A stretch of 35,280 nt of DNA from Bacteroidaceae bacterium (GTDB lineage Bacteria > Bacteroidota > Bacteroidia > Bacteroidales > Bacteroidaceae), in the NCBI GenBank assembly GCA_024697785.1, contig JAILEU010000185.1, forward strand, positions 1 to 35,280. The letters are read 5' to 3'. This document shows positions 1-8,830 of this stretch, in pieces. The position numbers and the translations under genes are program-made. The notes under the pieces were generated by a model. That model did no database searches. It worked only from the letters and a program-made list of their open reading frames with translations, and was not told the origin of the DNA. Numbering within the stretch: position 1 is the stretch's first letter; each line of letters opens with the position of its first letter.

Positions 1-1773
1 TTCAACGCCCGTCATGTCGCCGGCAAAGATATAGACCTCATTGTCCTTGGTGTCTTCATCCTCTACGATGGTGGTGAAGTTCTTCCAGAAGTCAGCCTCC
101 TCGTACGCCTCCTTGCATCCCTGCGGGACATGCAGCGTGCAATTGTAGTTGAAGGAACGGGAAGAAATCCTGAAAGGCTTCTGGGCCTTGCAGTAGATAT
201 GGGCCGAGTTGGGGAGATCGGTGAAGGCCAGTTCGTCGATGGAGGTCATACCCTCGGGAATGGTGACGGATGTCAGACTCGAACAGCCAGCAAAAGCCTC
301 CGTTCCAATACTTCTGACACCCTCGGGGATGACGATGGATGTCAACGATTCGCAGCCTCTGAAGGTCAATGGCATAATTGAACCCAGTTTCGCGGGCAGA
401 TGTATTTCCATCAGGCTTTTACAGCAGAAGAAAACATCTTCCCCAATGTATGAAACGTTGTCGGGAATATAGAGATAGGGTAGGGAGATGCAGCCGGCAA
501 AAGCCCTGTCCTCGATTCTTGCAAGGGTGCTTGGAAGTGTGATGGCAGAAAGTTGCATACAGTCATTAAATGTCGAACCTTTTATCACGGTTATCCCCTC
601 GGGAAGGACTATGTCGGACAGCCTTTCACAACCCGAGAATACGCCGTCTCCTAAAGAAGTGACACTGGAGGGGATGTTGATGCGTCGGAGATTCGGGCAG
701 TCCTTGAAAGCGGCATTGTCAATGTGGGTAATCGTATTCGGGAGCTTTACCGACAACAGGTAATAGCAATACCAGAAGGAGCGCCTTTCAATAGCGACAA
801 CCTCGTACGCCTTTCCCTCGTAGATGAGTTCTTCAGGAATGACGAGATGGTCCGGATAGTCCCGATAGGTGGGCTTATTCCAATCCCAACCCCTCCTGAG
901 CGTGCCGGGTTTGTCTAAATAGGCAGGGTCTATGGTAGCGGCATATCGCCCATATAACCGGTAATATGCGCTGTCAACAAACACATACTCACCTTCGGGC
1001 CAATGCGTTTTGAACGTGAAGTCGCCTCTCCACCAGCAGTCGCGCCACTGGACGTTTATCTTGTAATCCCCATTGGTAAATCCGAGATAATTCAGCTGGA
1101 GCTTGGGATCATCACATTTTCTATAACCCCTCATGAAAACGGTATCATTCGTTTCCGCTCGCGTGACAACAACCGTTGTGGTATCGAGTTTAGCAATTGT
1201 AAGTGTTGAATCTTGCCTCATGAGATTGGCAAGGTAGCGATAATACTGTGGATTTACATGGCCAATATAAATGATATCAGCAACCGACAAGAAACATTGA
1301 AGGCTGTCGTTGCGCAGGCCTTCATCGTTCACCAATTCAATGTCCATTCGCCCATTCCAGTCATACCACCAAGCACCAATGGAGGCAGGAGCCTGCTTAC
1401 TGGCTTCGATGGTGAAATTGCCCTTCCAGCAAAGGCCCTGACTGAACACGCGCAGGACATAATCGCCCTTAGTTATGCCGTTTTCTGACAGGGGGATGAT
1501 GGCCTCCTGCGTGGAGGCATACTCCTTACTAAAAAGGCAGTTGCCGGCCTGCCCGCAGACGGTAATCGTCAGGGGAGCGGCAACGGAAAAAAGAATCTGC
1601 ACCTCGTCATCGGACAGGCAAGCCGTAGGAGCGGGGAAGGGAGAACGGGGGCCGGATTGTCTGATGGACTCGTTTTCCAGCACCAAAGGAATATTCTTCT
1701 GTCCCCATACGACAAGAGGAACAAAGAATAACAAAACCAGTAAGGCGATAGTTTTTCTACTTTCTCTTTTCAT
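1..1773 (-). CDS. BspA-like leucine-rich-repeat secreted protein (3' end outside window)
   Basis: An open frame of 591 codons runs from the ATG at 1773 to the left edge without a stop, so the C terminus is missing. Residues 1-25 are a signal peptide (Lys/Arg start, long hydrophobic core, cut near VVWGQ). Residues about 100-250 hold two similar modules with the pattern GDY, then C, W, G, FT, perhaps Ig-like. Residues about 300-560 are LRR_5 (BspA/TpLRR) repeats with recurrent units of the type FxGCxSLTSIxIPEGVxxIGxxAF. The last visible part resembles the usual closing segment of such proteins (HVPQGCKEAYEEADFW). Proteins of this family are exported and often mediate adhesion; the ligand cannot be read from sequence. 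Whether it carries a type IX sorting domain is unknown because the end is missing. It has its own promoter and lies downstream of a TPR/HTH regulator. Confidence 0.88.
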   Translation of the reverse strand, partial: MKRESRKTIALLVLLFFVPLVVWGQKNIPLVLENESIRQSGPRSPFPAPTACLSDDEVQILFSVAAPLTITVCGQAGNCLFSKEYASTQEAIIPLSENGITKGDYVLRVFSQGLCWKGNFTIEASKQAPASIGAWWYDWNGRMDIELVNDEGLRNDSLQCFLSVADIIYIGHVNPQYYRYLANLMRQDSTLTIAKLDTTTVVVTRAETNDTVFMRGYRKCDDPKLQLNYLGFTNGDYKINVQWRDCWWRGDFTFKTHWPEGEYVFVDSAYYRLYGRYAATIDPAYLDKPGTLRRGWDWNKPTYRDYPDHLVIPEELIYEGKAYEVVAIERRSFWYCYYLLSVKLPNTITHIDNAAFKDCPNLRRINIPSSVTSLGDGVFSGCERLSDIVLPEGITVIKGSTFNDCMQLSAITLPSTLARIEDRAFAGCISLPYLYIPDNVSYIGEDVFFCCKSLMEIHLPAKLGSIMPLTFRGCESLTSIVIPEGVRSIGTEAFAGCSSLTSVTIPEGMTSIDELAFTDLPNSAHIYCKAQKPFRISSRSFNYNCTLHVPQGCKEAYEEADFWKNFTTIVEDEDTKDNEVYIFAGDMTGVE

Positions 1774-1815
1774 GATTAGTTTCTTTTAAAAGTGGGTTTT
1801 TCGTTTTTCTGGGAA

Positions 1816-1848
1816 CAAAGGTAGGCATAAAAGGCAAATGCCTGCAAA
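1816..1848 (-). promoter_or_regulatory. Promoter of the BspA-like gene
   Basis: On the minus strand, TACCTTTG (1816-1823) fits the Bacteroidetes -7 consensus TAnnTTTG. TTTG (1845-1848) lies 21 bp upstream as the -33 box. The start codon is about 43 bp downstream of the -7 box, giving a short leader. Confidence 0.6.
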
Positions 1849-1936
1849 CATTTCCCCTCATAATTTCCTCACAATATCCTCACAATTTTGAGAATTGGAG
1901 GCAGATAGTTAGATGACAGACGATTGCGTGTTGGGG

Positions 1937-3622
1937 TTAAAGGCTGGAATCGTTGCTAAAAAGGATTTCCTTCCACGCTGGCGACACTTTATTCTTTATC
2001 CGGCTTTTCCGGCTTTCGAGGGCGTGTTCACTATAGGTGGTGCATTCAGCCATTGTTTTAATGGAGAATCCTGACAGCATGTACTCACAATACTCCAAAT
2101 CTTCCCTTGTCAGGAGAGGGCAGTCAATCATGAGCTCCGAACGGATGTCGGATGTGGCGTCGGCAACGGCTTTTCGGATTTCCGCTCGTCGGGCCTGGTT
2201 CATTTTTGCAGACAGGTCTCCCTGTCGCAGATCCTCAACGAGTGTGGCGAACAGCGCACTTTGCTGGAAGCGCTCGCGACAACGGGCCGCCCTTTCCTGA
2301 GGGGTCATGCTGTCCTCGTCCCCATCCGATGGAGCTGCGCCGTGCGGCAGGGACGGAGCGACGGAGGGAAGGCTGTGCCGTCTTTTCCTGAGCGCCCAGA
2401 GCAGAAGAGCCGCAACAAGGAGGGCAACTATCCCGAAAGATAGCAAGCGCACGGTTTTTGACGTCTTTTCCAGCCGAAGGGTCTCGAGGCGGTGCGTGTT
2501 CCGGATGGAGTCAATTTCTTCTCTTCCGAAACTATTGTAGATGGAGTCTAACGATGACTGATAGGCCTCGGAATAGTATTCGGCAGAATCGTTCTTTTGT
2601 GTCAGCTGCGAAATATGAGCCAGCAGCTTATTGGCCTGATTCCTCGCATAGATGTCTGTGTGGCAGGCCAAGGCATTCTGGTAGCACGCATAGGCGGAGT
2701 CGTACTGCTGGCTATGGGCCATGATGTTTCCCTTCAGGACCCATGCTGACGCTATCCCTTTCGGGTTTTCGGCCTGAGCGATGAAACGGTTGACGTAGGA
2801 AAGCGACGTGGCGCAATCCTTGCTCTCATAGAAGTTCAGCTTGGCCAGCTGGTAATCAATATCCTTCCGAAAAAGCGGAGGGGCATAGGGGTTATGCAGG
2901 ACGGCATAGAAATCTTCTTCCGCATGGCGGAAACGAGACTGGTACATGTGGGAGAGACCCAAGTTGAAGTCGGTGTAAGCCATCTGCAGGGAGTCTCTCT
3001 TGCAATAAGGGTTGTTTTTAGCGGCAAGGAAGCGCGACTCCGCCTCGGCATACATGTGGCGGTTCAGATAGTGCTTTCCCGTATTGAACAGGGCAATGAC
3101 ATAATAGCGGTTGACGGTGTCGGGGAACAACTCATGTGCAGTAAGATAGGCGTCAACGGCCTTGGGGTCATTCTGCATTTCGGTATAGACGCAGCCCAGC
3201 GTGTACCAGGCCATGGCGGCGTGATAGTCCTTGTGTCGCGGCTTGCCGTAATAGTCCGTAGCGATGCGCGCAAGGGTGTCGCTGGTGAGCGGCACATAGC
3301 ATTTGTAATCGGTCTGCACCTTCAGCCAAGCGAAATGGGCAGCCTCCCCCTTACCCCTCCTAAAGGAGGGGGGTCCAGCGGGACGGGCTCCCTTCCCTTT
3401 AGGGAGGGGGTGGGGGTAGGCTATGCTGTCGAGCACCGCACGGGCGGCGTGGGGGTCGGACTCCATCAGGACTTCAGCGCGGGAGAGGGCTGTGCGGACG
3501 TCAAGGAATTTACGATTTACGATTTGCTGGCTGTCGAGGGAAGAATCGCGGCACGACGAGAGAACGCCTGCCAAAATAAGCAGGAGAGCAAGGTGCCATG
3601 GATTCCGGCGTACACGTTTCAT
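1937..3622 (-). CDS. Membrane-anchored TPR lipoprotein with C-terminal LuxR-like HTH
   Basis: 561 aa. The start at 3622 is preferred because it gives a clean lipoprotein signal (residues 1-24, lipobox LSSC, Cys24); a longer frame exists but overlaps gltX. Residues about 95-370 are helical and TPR-like (AWYTLGCVYTEMQNDPKAVDAY, FNTGKHYLNRHMYAEAE). A single membrane segment lies at about 390-411, followed by basic residues. The C-terminal part (about 500-534: LTREDLEYCEYMLSGFS, IKTMAE, SEHALESRKSRIKNK) resembles a LuxR/GerE helix-turn-helix. Bacteroidales carry many TPR-TM-HTH proteins thought to be one-protein regulators; the signal and targets here are unknown. It starts 25 bp after gltX and may be read through from it. 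Residues about 68-94 come from a palindromic repeat inserted in frame. I am sure of the architecture, less sure that the C terminus binds DNA. Confidence 0.8.
   Translation of the reverse strand: MKRVRRNPWHLALLLILAGVLSSCRDSSLDSQQIVNRKFLDVRTALSRAEVLMESDPHAARAVLDSIAYPHPLPKGKGARPAGPPSFRRGKGEAAHFAWLKVQTDYKCYVPLTSDTLARIATDYYGKPRHKDYHAAMAWYTLGCVYTEMQNDPKAVDAYLTAHELFPDTVNRYYVIALFNTGKHYLNRHMYAEAESRFLAAKNNPYCKRDSLQMAYTDFNLGLSHMYQSRFRHAEEDFYAVLHNPYAPPLFRKDIDYQLAKLNFYESKDCATSLSYVNRFIAQAENPKGIASAWVLKGNIMAHSQQYDSAYACYQNALACHTDIYARNQANKLLAHISQLTQKNDSAEYYSEAYQSSLDSIYNSFGREEIDSIRNTHRLETLRLEKTSKTVRLLSFGIVALLVAALLLWALRKRRHSLPSVAPSLPHGAAPSDGDEDSMTPQERAARCRERFQQSALFATLVEDLRQGDLSAKMNQARRAEIRKAVADATSDIRSELMIDCPLLTREDLEYCEYMLSGFSIKTMAECTTYSEHALESRKSRIKNKVSPAWKEILFSNDSSL
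3341..3421. repeat. Palindromic G/C-run element inserted in frame in the TPR lipoprotein gene
   Basis: About 81 bp made of two G/C-run hairpins (CCCCTCCTAAAGGAGGGG and CCTTCCCTTTAGGGAGG) bounded by imperfect inverted ends (AGCCTCCCCC and GGGGGTAGGCT). It encodes the Pro/Gly/Lys-rich stretch around PHPLPKGKGARP and PPSFRRGKGE, unlike the flanking TPR-type sequence. A relative lies at 23532-23637 outside any gene; both share CTCCCTTCCCTTTAG and GGGGGTAGGCT. Confidence 0.75.
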
Positions 3623-3647
3623 AGTCGGGGCGGGGCCAATTTGGGCG

Positions 3648-5165
3648 TCAGACGTTCGGCAGCACGGCGAGGGCGTGGCGGGCGCGGCGGAGTGTTTCGT
3701 CCTTGCCGAGGAAGTCGGTGAGAGCGAAGATGTGGGGGCCGACGGCGGCACCGACAAGGGTGACGCGCAGGGCATTCATCACACGGCCCACACCCCACTC
3801 CTTCGAGGCTATCCACTCCATCACCTGCGGCTCAAGGGCTGCGCCGTCGAACGTCGTGGCACCCTCGATGAAGTCGCACAGCTCGGAGACGTAGATCGAG
3901 GCACCGTCCTTCCACCATTTCTTCAGCGACTTCTCGTCGTAGTCCGTGGGGGCGACGAAGAAGTAGGAGGCCTGGTCCCACAGCTCGTGGACGAAGTTGA
4001 CGCGACCCTTCATCAGACCGACCATGGCAGTGACCTTGTCCAGAGGGGCTTCGACGCCCTTCTCCTTCAGCATGGGCTGGAAGGCGCGGGCGATGTCGGC
4101 ATCGTCGCGGCGAAGGATATATTCGTGGTTAAACCAGATGAGCTTCTTGTAGTCGAAGCGTGCGCCGGCCTTGCTGCAGCGGCTGAGGTCGAAGAGGCTG
4201 ATCATCTCGTCGCGGGTCATCAGCTCCTGGTTGTTGCCGGGGTTCCAGCCCAGCAGGGCGAGGAAGTTGATGACGGCCTCGGGCAGGTAGTCCTTCTCGC
4301 GGTAGCCCGAGGAGACGTCGCCCGTCTTAGGGTCGTGCCATTCGAGGGGGAAGACGGGGAAGCCGAGGCGGTCGCCGTCGCGCTTCGAGAGCTTGCCGTT
4401 GCCCTCGGGCTTGAGCAGCAGGGGCAGGTGGGCGAAACGGGGCATGGTGTCGTGCCAGCCGAAGGCCTCGTAGAGCAGCACGTGCAGGGGGGCGCTGGGC
4501 AGCCACTCCTCGCCGCGGATGACGTGGGTGATGTGCATCAGATGGTCATCGACGATGTTGGCAAGATGGTAGGTGGGCAGCTCGTCGGCACTCTTGTAGA
4601 GCACCTTGTCGTCGAGGATGCTGCTGTTGATGACCACCTCGCCGCGGATGAGGTCGTGGACGTGGACTTCGCGCCCGGGCTCGATGAGGAAGCGGACGAC
4701 GTACTGATGACCGCCGCCGATGAGGGCCTCGACCTCGTCCTTAGGCAGGGTGAGGCTGTTGCGCATCTCCATGCGGGTGGCGGCGTCGTACTGGAAGTTA
4801 GGGTGCCCGGCGCGCTTGGCCTCCAGCTCGGCAGGGGTGTCGAAGGCATAGTAGGCCCGCCCTGTGTCGAGGAGCTGCTGGACATACTGCTTGTAGATGT
4901 CGCGCCGTTCGCTCTGGCGATAGGGGCCATACTGTCCGCCGATGCCGACGCCCTCGTCGAAGTCGATGCCTAACCAGCGGAAGGCCTCCATGATGTATTC
5001 CTCGGCGCCGGGGACGAAGCGGTTGGAGTCGGTGTCCTCGATACGGAACACCAGGTCGCCGCCGTGCTGGCGGGCAAACAGCAGGTTATACAACGCAGTT
5101 CTCACGCCGCCGATGTGCAGCGGGCCAGTAGGGCTGGGCGCAAAGCGCACTCTCACTTTTTCCAT
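3648..5165 (-). CDS. gltX: Glutamyl-tRNA synthetase
   Basis: 505 aa, usual length for a bacterial class I GluRS, which charges tRNA-Glu in the cytoplasm. The start at 5165 gives [20 protein letters not shown], the canonical N terminus; an upstream in-frame extension is not family-like. The HIGH motif is HIGG at residue 17 and the KMSKS motif is KLSKRDG near residue 258. The anticodon-binding helical region follows to the end. It is divergent from the 7TM-HD gene with a promoter between them, and the TPR lipoprotein gene follows at 25 bp. Confidence 0.97.
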   Translation of the reverse strand: MEKVRVRFAPSPTGPLHIGGVRTALYNLLFARQHGGDLVFRIEDTDSNRFVPGAEEYIMEAFRWLGIDFDEGVGIGGQYGPYRQSERRDIYKQYVQQLLDTGRAYYAFDTPAELEAKRAGHPNFQYDAATRMEMRNSLTLPKDEVEALIGGGHQYVVRFLIEPGREVHVHDLIRGEVVINSSILDDKVLYKSADELPTYHLANIVDDHLMHITHVIRGEEWLPSAPLHVLLYEAFGWHDTMPRFAHLPLLLKPEGNGKLSKRDGDRLGFPVFPLEWHDPKTGDVSSGYREKDYLPEAVINFLALLGWNPGNNQELMTRDEMISLFDLSRCSKAGARFDYKKLIWFNHEYILRRDDADIARAFQPMLKEKGVEAPLDKVTAMVGLMKGRVNFVHELWDQASYFFVAPTDYDEKSLKKWWKDGASIYVSELCDFIEGATTFDGAALEPQVMEWIASKEWGVGRVMNALRVTLVGAAVGPHIFALTDFLGKDETLRRARHALAVLPNV

Positions 5166-5193
5166 TTTTGGGGGTATGTTATGATTTCTGGTG

Positions 5194-5225
5194 CAAAGAT
5201 AGGGGTCGCCTCGGAAAAAAGCAAA
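5194..5225 (-). promoter_or_regulatory. gltX promoter
   Basis: Minus-strand TATCTTTG at 5194-5201 and TTTG at 5222-5225, spaced 20 bp, match the Bacteroidetes -7/-33 consensus. The gltX start codon is about 28 bp downstream of the -7 box. Confidence 0.7.
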
Positions 5226-5229
5226 TAAA

Positions 5230-5261
5230 TTTGGCATTTCTCTCGTCTTGCACTATCTTTG
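5230..5261 (+). promoter_or_regulatory. Promoter of the 7TM-HD gene, almost abutting the start codon
   Basis: TTTG at 5230-5233 and TATCTTTG at 5254-5261, spaced 20 bp. The ATG is at 5269, so a start about 7 nt after the -7 box would give a leaderless or nearly leaderless mRNA. The -33 boxes of this and the gltX promoter are only 4 bp apart, so the two polymerases would compete. Confidence 0.65.
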
Positions 5262-5268
5262 CGGCATT

Positions 5269-7314
5269 ATGAAAAACCAACGAGCCAAACAAATCATCGG
5301 ATGGATGCTGACGGCCCTGGGCAGCATCGCCCTCATCGTTCTGTGCTTTCCACGCGAGAAGTCTTTCAGCTACGATTTTTCGCTGGGCAAGCCCTGGCGC
5401 CATGCTCAGCTGACGGCAGCCTGGGACTTTGCCGTCGAGAAGACCGACGAGGTGTTTGAACGCGAGCGCACCGATGCTGCCGCGCGCGTCCTCCCCTACT
5501 ACACGCTCGACCCCTCGGTGGTGACCGTCGCCACCGACTCGTTCGACAGCCGCTATCGTGCGGAGCTTGCCGAGGTGGTCCGTCCCAAGCTCTACAAGGC
5601 CATTACCGCCAAGCTCGACGAGGTCTATCGCGACGGCGTCATATCGTCGGAAGACCTCGATGCCCTGCGCGCCGACAGCACGTCCCGCATCAAGGTCATC
5701 CTGGGCAACCGCGCCACCGAGCGCGACATCCGCACCCTGCGTACCGTCCGTCAGGCCTACGAGGCCGTGATGACGGCCGACACATCAGCCTATGGCATCT
5801 ACGCCATGCGCAACTGTAACCTCAACGCCTACCTCCGCCCCAACCTCACCTTCGAGAAGGAGAAGACCGACGCCGCACGCGTAGAAGCCATGAACGACGT
5901 CCCCCGCAACAAGGGCCTGGTGCAGGCGGGACAGAAGATCATCGGCAACGGCGACATCGTCGATGAGGAGACCTACCAGACGCTCCTCTCCTACCGCAAG
6001 GAGTGGAACCGTCATAACGACAGCGCGGGCGGCGAGCTCACCCTGCTCGGACAGATCCTCATCGTCACCCTGCTCATCGTCGCTCTCATCGTCTATCTCG
6101 TGCGCTATCGCAAGGACTACCTCGGGCGCCCCGGAAGCTACTTCTTCCTGGCTACGCAGGTGGTGCTGTTCCCCGTCGTCGCGGCGCTGACGGCACGCTC
6201 CGTAAGCGTCATGGTCATCCCCTTCGTGATGGCGCCGCTCATCATACGCGTGTTCCTCGACTCGCGTACCGCCTTCGTCACCCATCTGACCATCGTGCTC
6301 ATCACCTCCCTCATCGTCCCCGAGCCCTACCTCTTCGTGCTTCTGCAGCTGACAGCAGGCCTCGCCTCCATCTTCAGCCTCACGGAACTCACCGAGCGCA
6401 GCCAGCTGTTCCGTAGCGTCCTCATCATTCTGATGGCCTATTCCATCGTCTATTTCGGCTACGAGCTCATCGCCCTCAGCAGCCTCAGCGAGATCAACCG
6501 CACCATGTACATCCGCTTCCTCGTCAACGCCCTGCTGCTACTCTTCACCTATCCGCTCATGTACATGTACGAGAAGGTATTCCGCTTCACCAGCAACGTC
6601 ACCCTCGTGGAGCTCTCGAACATCAACGGCAAGCTGCTTCGTACGCTCTCGGAGGAGGCTCCTGGCACGTTCAACCACAGCATGCAGGTTGCCAACCTGG
6701 CTGCCGCCGCCTCGAACAGCATAGGCGCCAACAGCCAGCTGGTGCGTACCGGCGCCCTCTACCACGACATAGGCAAGCTCGAGAACCCCGCCTTCTTCAC
6801 CGAGAACCAAGGCAGCACGAACCCGCATGACAGCCTGCCCTACGACCAGAGCGCACAGATCATCATCAGCCACGTCAGCTACGGGCTGAAACTGGCCGAG
6901 AAATACCATCTTCCCGAAGCCATCAAACAGTTCATCCGCACCCACCACGGCCGCAGCAAGGCCAAATATTTCTACATCAGCTACTGCAACGCCCATCCCG
7001 GCGAGGAAGTCGACGAAAGCCTCTTCACCTATCCGGGTCCCAATCCCGACACGGTCGAGACCGCCTTGCTGATGATGGCCGATGCCGTCGAGGCCTCGTC
7101 ACGCAGCCTGAAGGAATACACAGAGGAAAACATCAACGCCCTCGTTGACCGCATCATCGATGGGCAGACCGCCGACGGCTGCTTCCAACTATGTCCCCTC
7201 ACCTATCGCGACATCCAGACCATCAAGGCCGTCTTTAAGGAGAAACTCCGCACCATCTACCACACGCGAATCTCCTACCCCGAGATGAAGAAGATTGAAA
7301 ATCATATGGGTTAA
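5269..7314 (+). CDS. pgpH: 7TM-HD family membrane phosphodiesterase (PgpH-type, likely c-di-AMP)
   Basis: 681 aa. The order is: one N-terminal membrane segment (about 10-30), an extracytoplasmic 7TMR-HDED-type domain (about 31-255), a block of about seven membrane segments (about 258-430), then a cytoplasmic HD domain. The HD metal ligands are visible as FNHSMQ, LYHDIGKL (near residue 497), the HV of ISHVSYG, and IRTHHG, followed by a conserved Asp in MMADAVEA. Members such as Listeria PgpH hydrolyse cyclic di-AMP to pApA, linked to osmotic and cell-wall control; assignment to c-di-AMP is by family, not tested here. The start at 5269 (MKNQRAK) is the only ATG next to the promoter. It is convergent with metK. 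Confidence 0.9.
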   Translation: MKNQRAKQIIGWMLTALGSIALIVLCFPREKSFSYDFSLGKPWRHAQLTAAWDFAVEKTDEVFERERTDAAARVLPYYTLDPSVVTVATDSFDSRYRAELAEVVRPKLYKAITAKLDEVYRDGVISSEDLDALRADSTSRIKVILGNRATERDIRTLRTVRQAYEAVMTADTSAYGIYAMRNCNLNAYLRPNLTFEKEKTDAARVEAMNDVPRNKGLVQAGQKIIGNGDIVDEETYQTLLSYRKEWNRHNDSAGGELTLLGQILIVTLLIVALIVYLVRYRKDYLGRPGSYFFLATQVVLFPVVAALTARSVSVMVIPFVMAPLIIRVFLDSRTAFVTHLTIVLITSLIVPEPYLFVLLQLTAGLASIFSLTELTERSQLFRSVLIILMAYSIVYFGYELIALSSLSEINRTMYIRFLVNALLLLFTYPLMYMYEKVFRFTSNVTLVELSNINGKLLRTLSEEAPGTFNHSMQVANLAAAASNSIGANSQLVRTGALYHDIGKLENPAFFTENQGSTNPHDSLPYDQSAQIIISHVSYGLKLAEKYHLPEAIKQFIRTHHGRSKAKYFYISYCNAHPGEEVDESLFTYPGPNPDTVETALLMMADAVEASSRSLKEYTEENINALVDRIIDGQTADGCFQLCPLTYRDIQTIKAVFKEKLRTIYHTRISYPEMKKIENHMG

Positions 7315-7437
7315 TTTACGATTTGACTATTTACGATTTACGATTTATTTTTCGATTTAGTTATTTTACAATTTAACGTTGCATTGCACTCTAAATAACT
7401 AAATAATCCGATAGTAAATAGTAAAATAGTAAATTTT
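7315..7437. repeat. AT-rich gap with short repeats between convergent genes
   Basis: This gap contains TTTACGATT-type repeats (7316-7346) and AATAGTAA-type repeats near 7410-7435. The 17-mer TTTACGATTTACGATTT at 7330-7346 recurs exactly at 3509-3525 inside the TPR lipoprotein gene. I saw no clear intrinsic terminator. Confidence 0.6.
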
Positions 7438-8730
7438 TTATACTCCGAATTCCTTGCGGATGTCGTCCACGCGGTCGAGCTTTTCCCATGTGAAGAGTTC
7501 GACGTCCATGTCGCGTTGTCCGTCAGAGCGGCTGTTGAAGTGCTTGTGTACCACCTGTGGCTTACGTCCCATGTGGCCGTAGGCAGCTGTCTCGGTATAG
7601 ATGGGTGCGCGCAGTTTCAGTCGCTCCTCGATGGCACGGGGACGTAAGTCGAACAGGGTGCGGATGCGGGCTGCTATCTCGCCGTCGGACAACGTCACAT
7701 GGCTGCGGCCATACGTGTTCACGAAGATGCTCACGGGCTCGGCCACGCCGATGGCATAGGAGAGCTGCACCAGCATCTCGTCGGCCACACCTGCTGCCAC
7801 CATGTTCTTGGCGATGTGACGTGCCGCGTAGGCAGCACTACGGTCAACCTTGCTGGGGTCTTTTCCGCTGAAGGCACCACCGCCATGTGCACCTCGTCCG
7901 CCGTAGGTGTCAACGATAATCTTACGTCCCGTCAGGCCTGTGTCGCCATGAGGACCTCCGATGACGAACTTGCCCGTCGGGTTCACATGAAGTTTGTAGG
8001 GCATGTCGAACATCGCCCTTACGGCCTCGTCGGGGACCTGCATCTTCACACGCGGCAGCAGCACCTCCTCAACATCCCTACGGATGGTGGCCAGCATGGC
8101 CCTGTCGGCCGCCTCCTGCGAGTCCTCGGGCGTGTCGTACGAGTGCATGAACTCGTCGTGCTGGGTAGAGATGACGATGGTGTCGAGCTTCACGGGCTTG
8201 CCGCCCGCGTCGTACTCGACCGTCACCTGGCTCTTGGCGTCGGGACGCAGATAGGTCATCTCGCGACGTTCGCGACGTATGTCAGCCAGCGTGCGCACCA
8301 TCAGATGAGCCAGATAGAGCGGCAGCGGCATGTAGTCGGCCGTCTCGGTCGTTGCGTAGCCGAACATCATGCCCTGGTCGCCGGCACCCTGGTCGAGGGG
8401 GTTGCCGCGCTCCACGCCACGGCTGATGTCGGGGCTCTGCTCGTGGATGGCCGACAGCACGCCACACGAATTGCCGTCGAACATATATTCGCCCCTCGTA
8501 TAGCCGATGCGGTTGATGGTGCGACGGGCTACCTCCTGCAGATCCACGTATGCCTGCGACTTCACTTCGCCTGCTATCACCACCTGGCCCGTTGTGACCA
8601 GCGTCTCGCAGGCCACCTTCGAGTCGGGGTCGTAGGCCAGCAGTTCATCTAACACGGCGTCAGAAATCTGATCCGCCACTTTGTCCGGGTGTCCCTCCGA
8701 CACCGATTCAGATGTAAACAAATATCCCAT
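7438..8730 (-). CDS. metK: S-adenosylmethionine synthetase
   Basis: 430 aa, typical for Bacteroidetes MetK (somewhat longer than the 384-aa E. coli enzyme). It makes SAM from methionine and ATP. The start [28 protein letters not shown] carries the ATP-binding His (GHPDK). [12 protein letters not shown] is the first signature and [19 protein letters not shown] the second, with the active-site Lys and metal-binding Asp. It has a leader of about 146 nt with a SAM-II-like aptamer and a strong promoter upstream, so feedback by SAM is a reasonable inference. Confidence 0.97.
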   Translation of the reverse strand: MGYLFTSESVSEGHPDKVADQISDAVLDELLAYDPDSKVACETLVTTGQVVIAGEVKSQAYVDLQEVARRTINRIGYTRGEYMFDGNSCGVLSAIHEQSPDISRGVERGNPLDQGAGDQGMMFGYATTETADYMPLPLYLAHLMVRTLADIRRERREMTYLRPDAKSQVTVEYDAGGKPVKLDTIVISTQHDEFMHSYDTPEDSQEAADRAMLATIRRDVEEVLLPRVKMQVPDEAVRAMFDMPYKLHVNPTGKFVIGGPHGDTGLTGRKIIVDTYGGRGAHGGGAFSGKDPSKVDRSAAYAARHIAKNMVAAGVADEMLVQLSYAIGVAEPVSIFVNTYGRSHVTLSDGEIAARIRTLFDLRPRAIEERLKLRAPIYTETAAYGHMGRKPQVVHKHFNSRSDGQRDMDVELFTWEKLDRVDDIRKEFGV

Positions 8731-8749
8731 TCCTATTTAAAATAAGACG

Positions 8750-8830
8750 TTAAACATAGGGAAAGAATACGTAGGGGGAATGAGCGATGCAAAGGCACGC
8801 AGCAGCCCGAGCTGCCAGACGTTTTAGCAT
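8750..8830 (-). CDS. Possible 26-codon leader ORF in the metK 5' leader
   Basis: A minus-strand ATG at 8830 opens a 26-codon frame (MLKRLAARAAACLCIAHSPY and six more residues) that ends 19 bp before metK. Its ATG overlaps the AUGCUAAAA segment of the SAM-II-like aptamer, and the purine tract GGAAAAAA precedes it, so ligand binding could control its translation. It may equally be chance. The hairpin GCAGC-TCGG-GCTGC lies within it. Confidence 0.2.
   Translation of the reverse strand: MLKRLAARAAACLCIAHSPYVFFPYV

Noticed and set aside
3423-4973. Long plus-strand frame (516 codons) opposite gltX
   Set aside because: It is the mirror of gltX and part of the TPR gene, with Val/Asp/Glu-rich composition caused by C-ending codons on the other strand; no domain.
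7699-8652. Plus-strand 317-codon frame opposite metK
   Set aside because: Shadow of metK; composition explained by the codon bias of the opposite strand.
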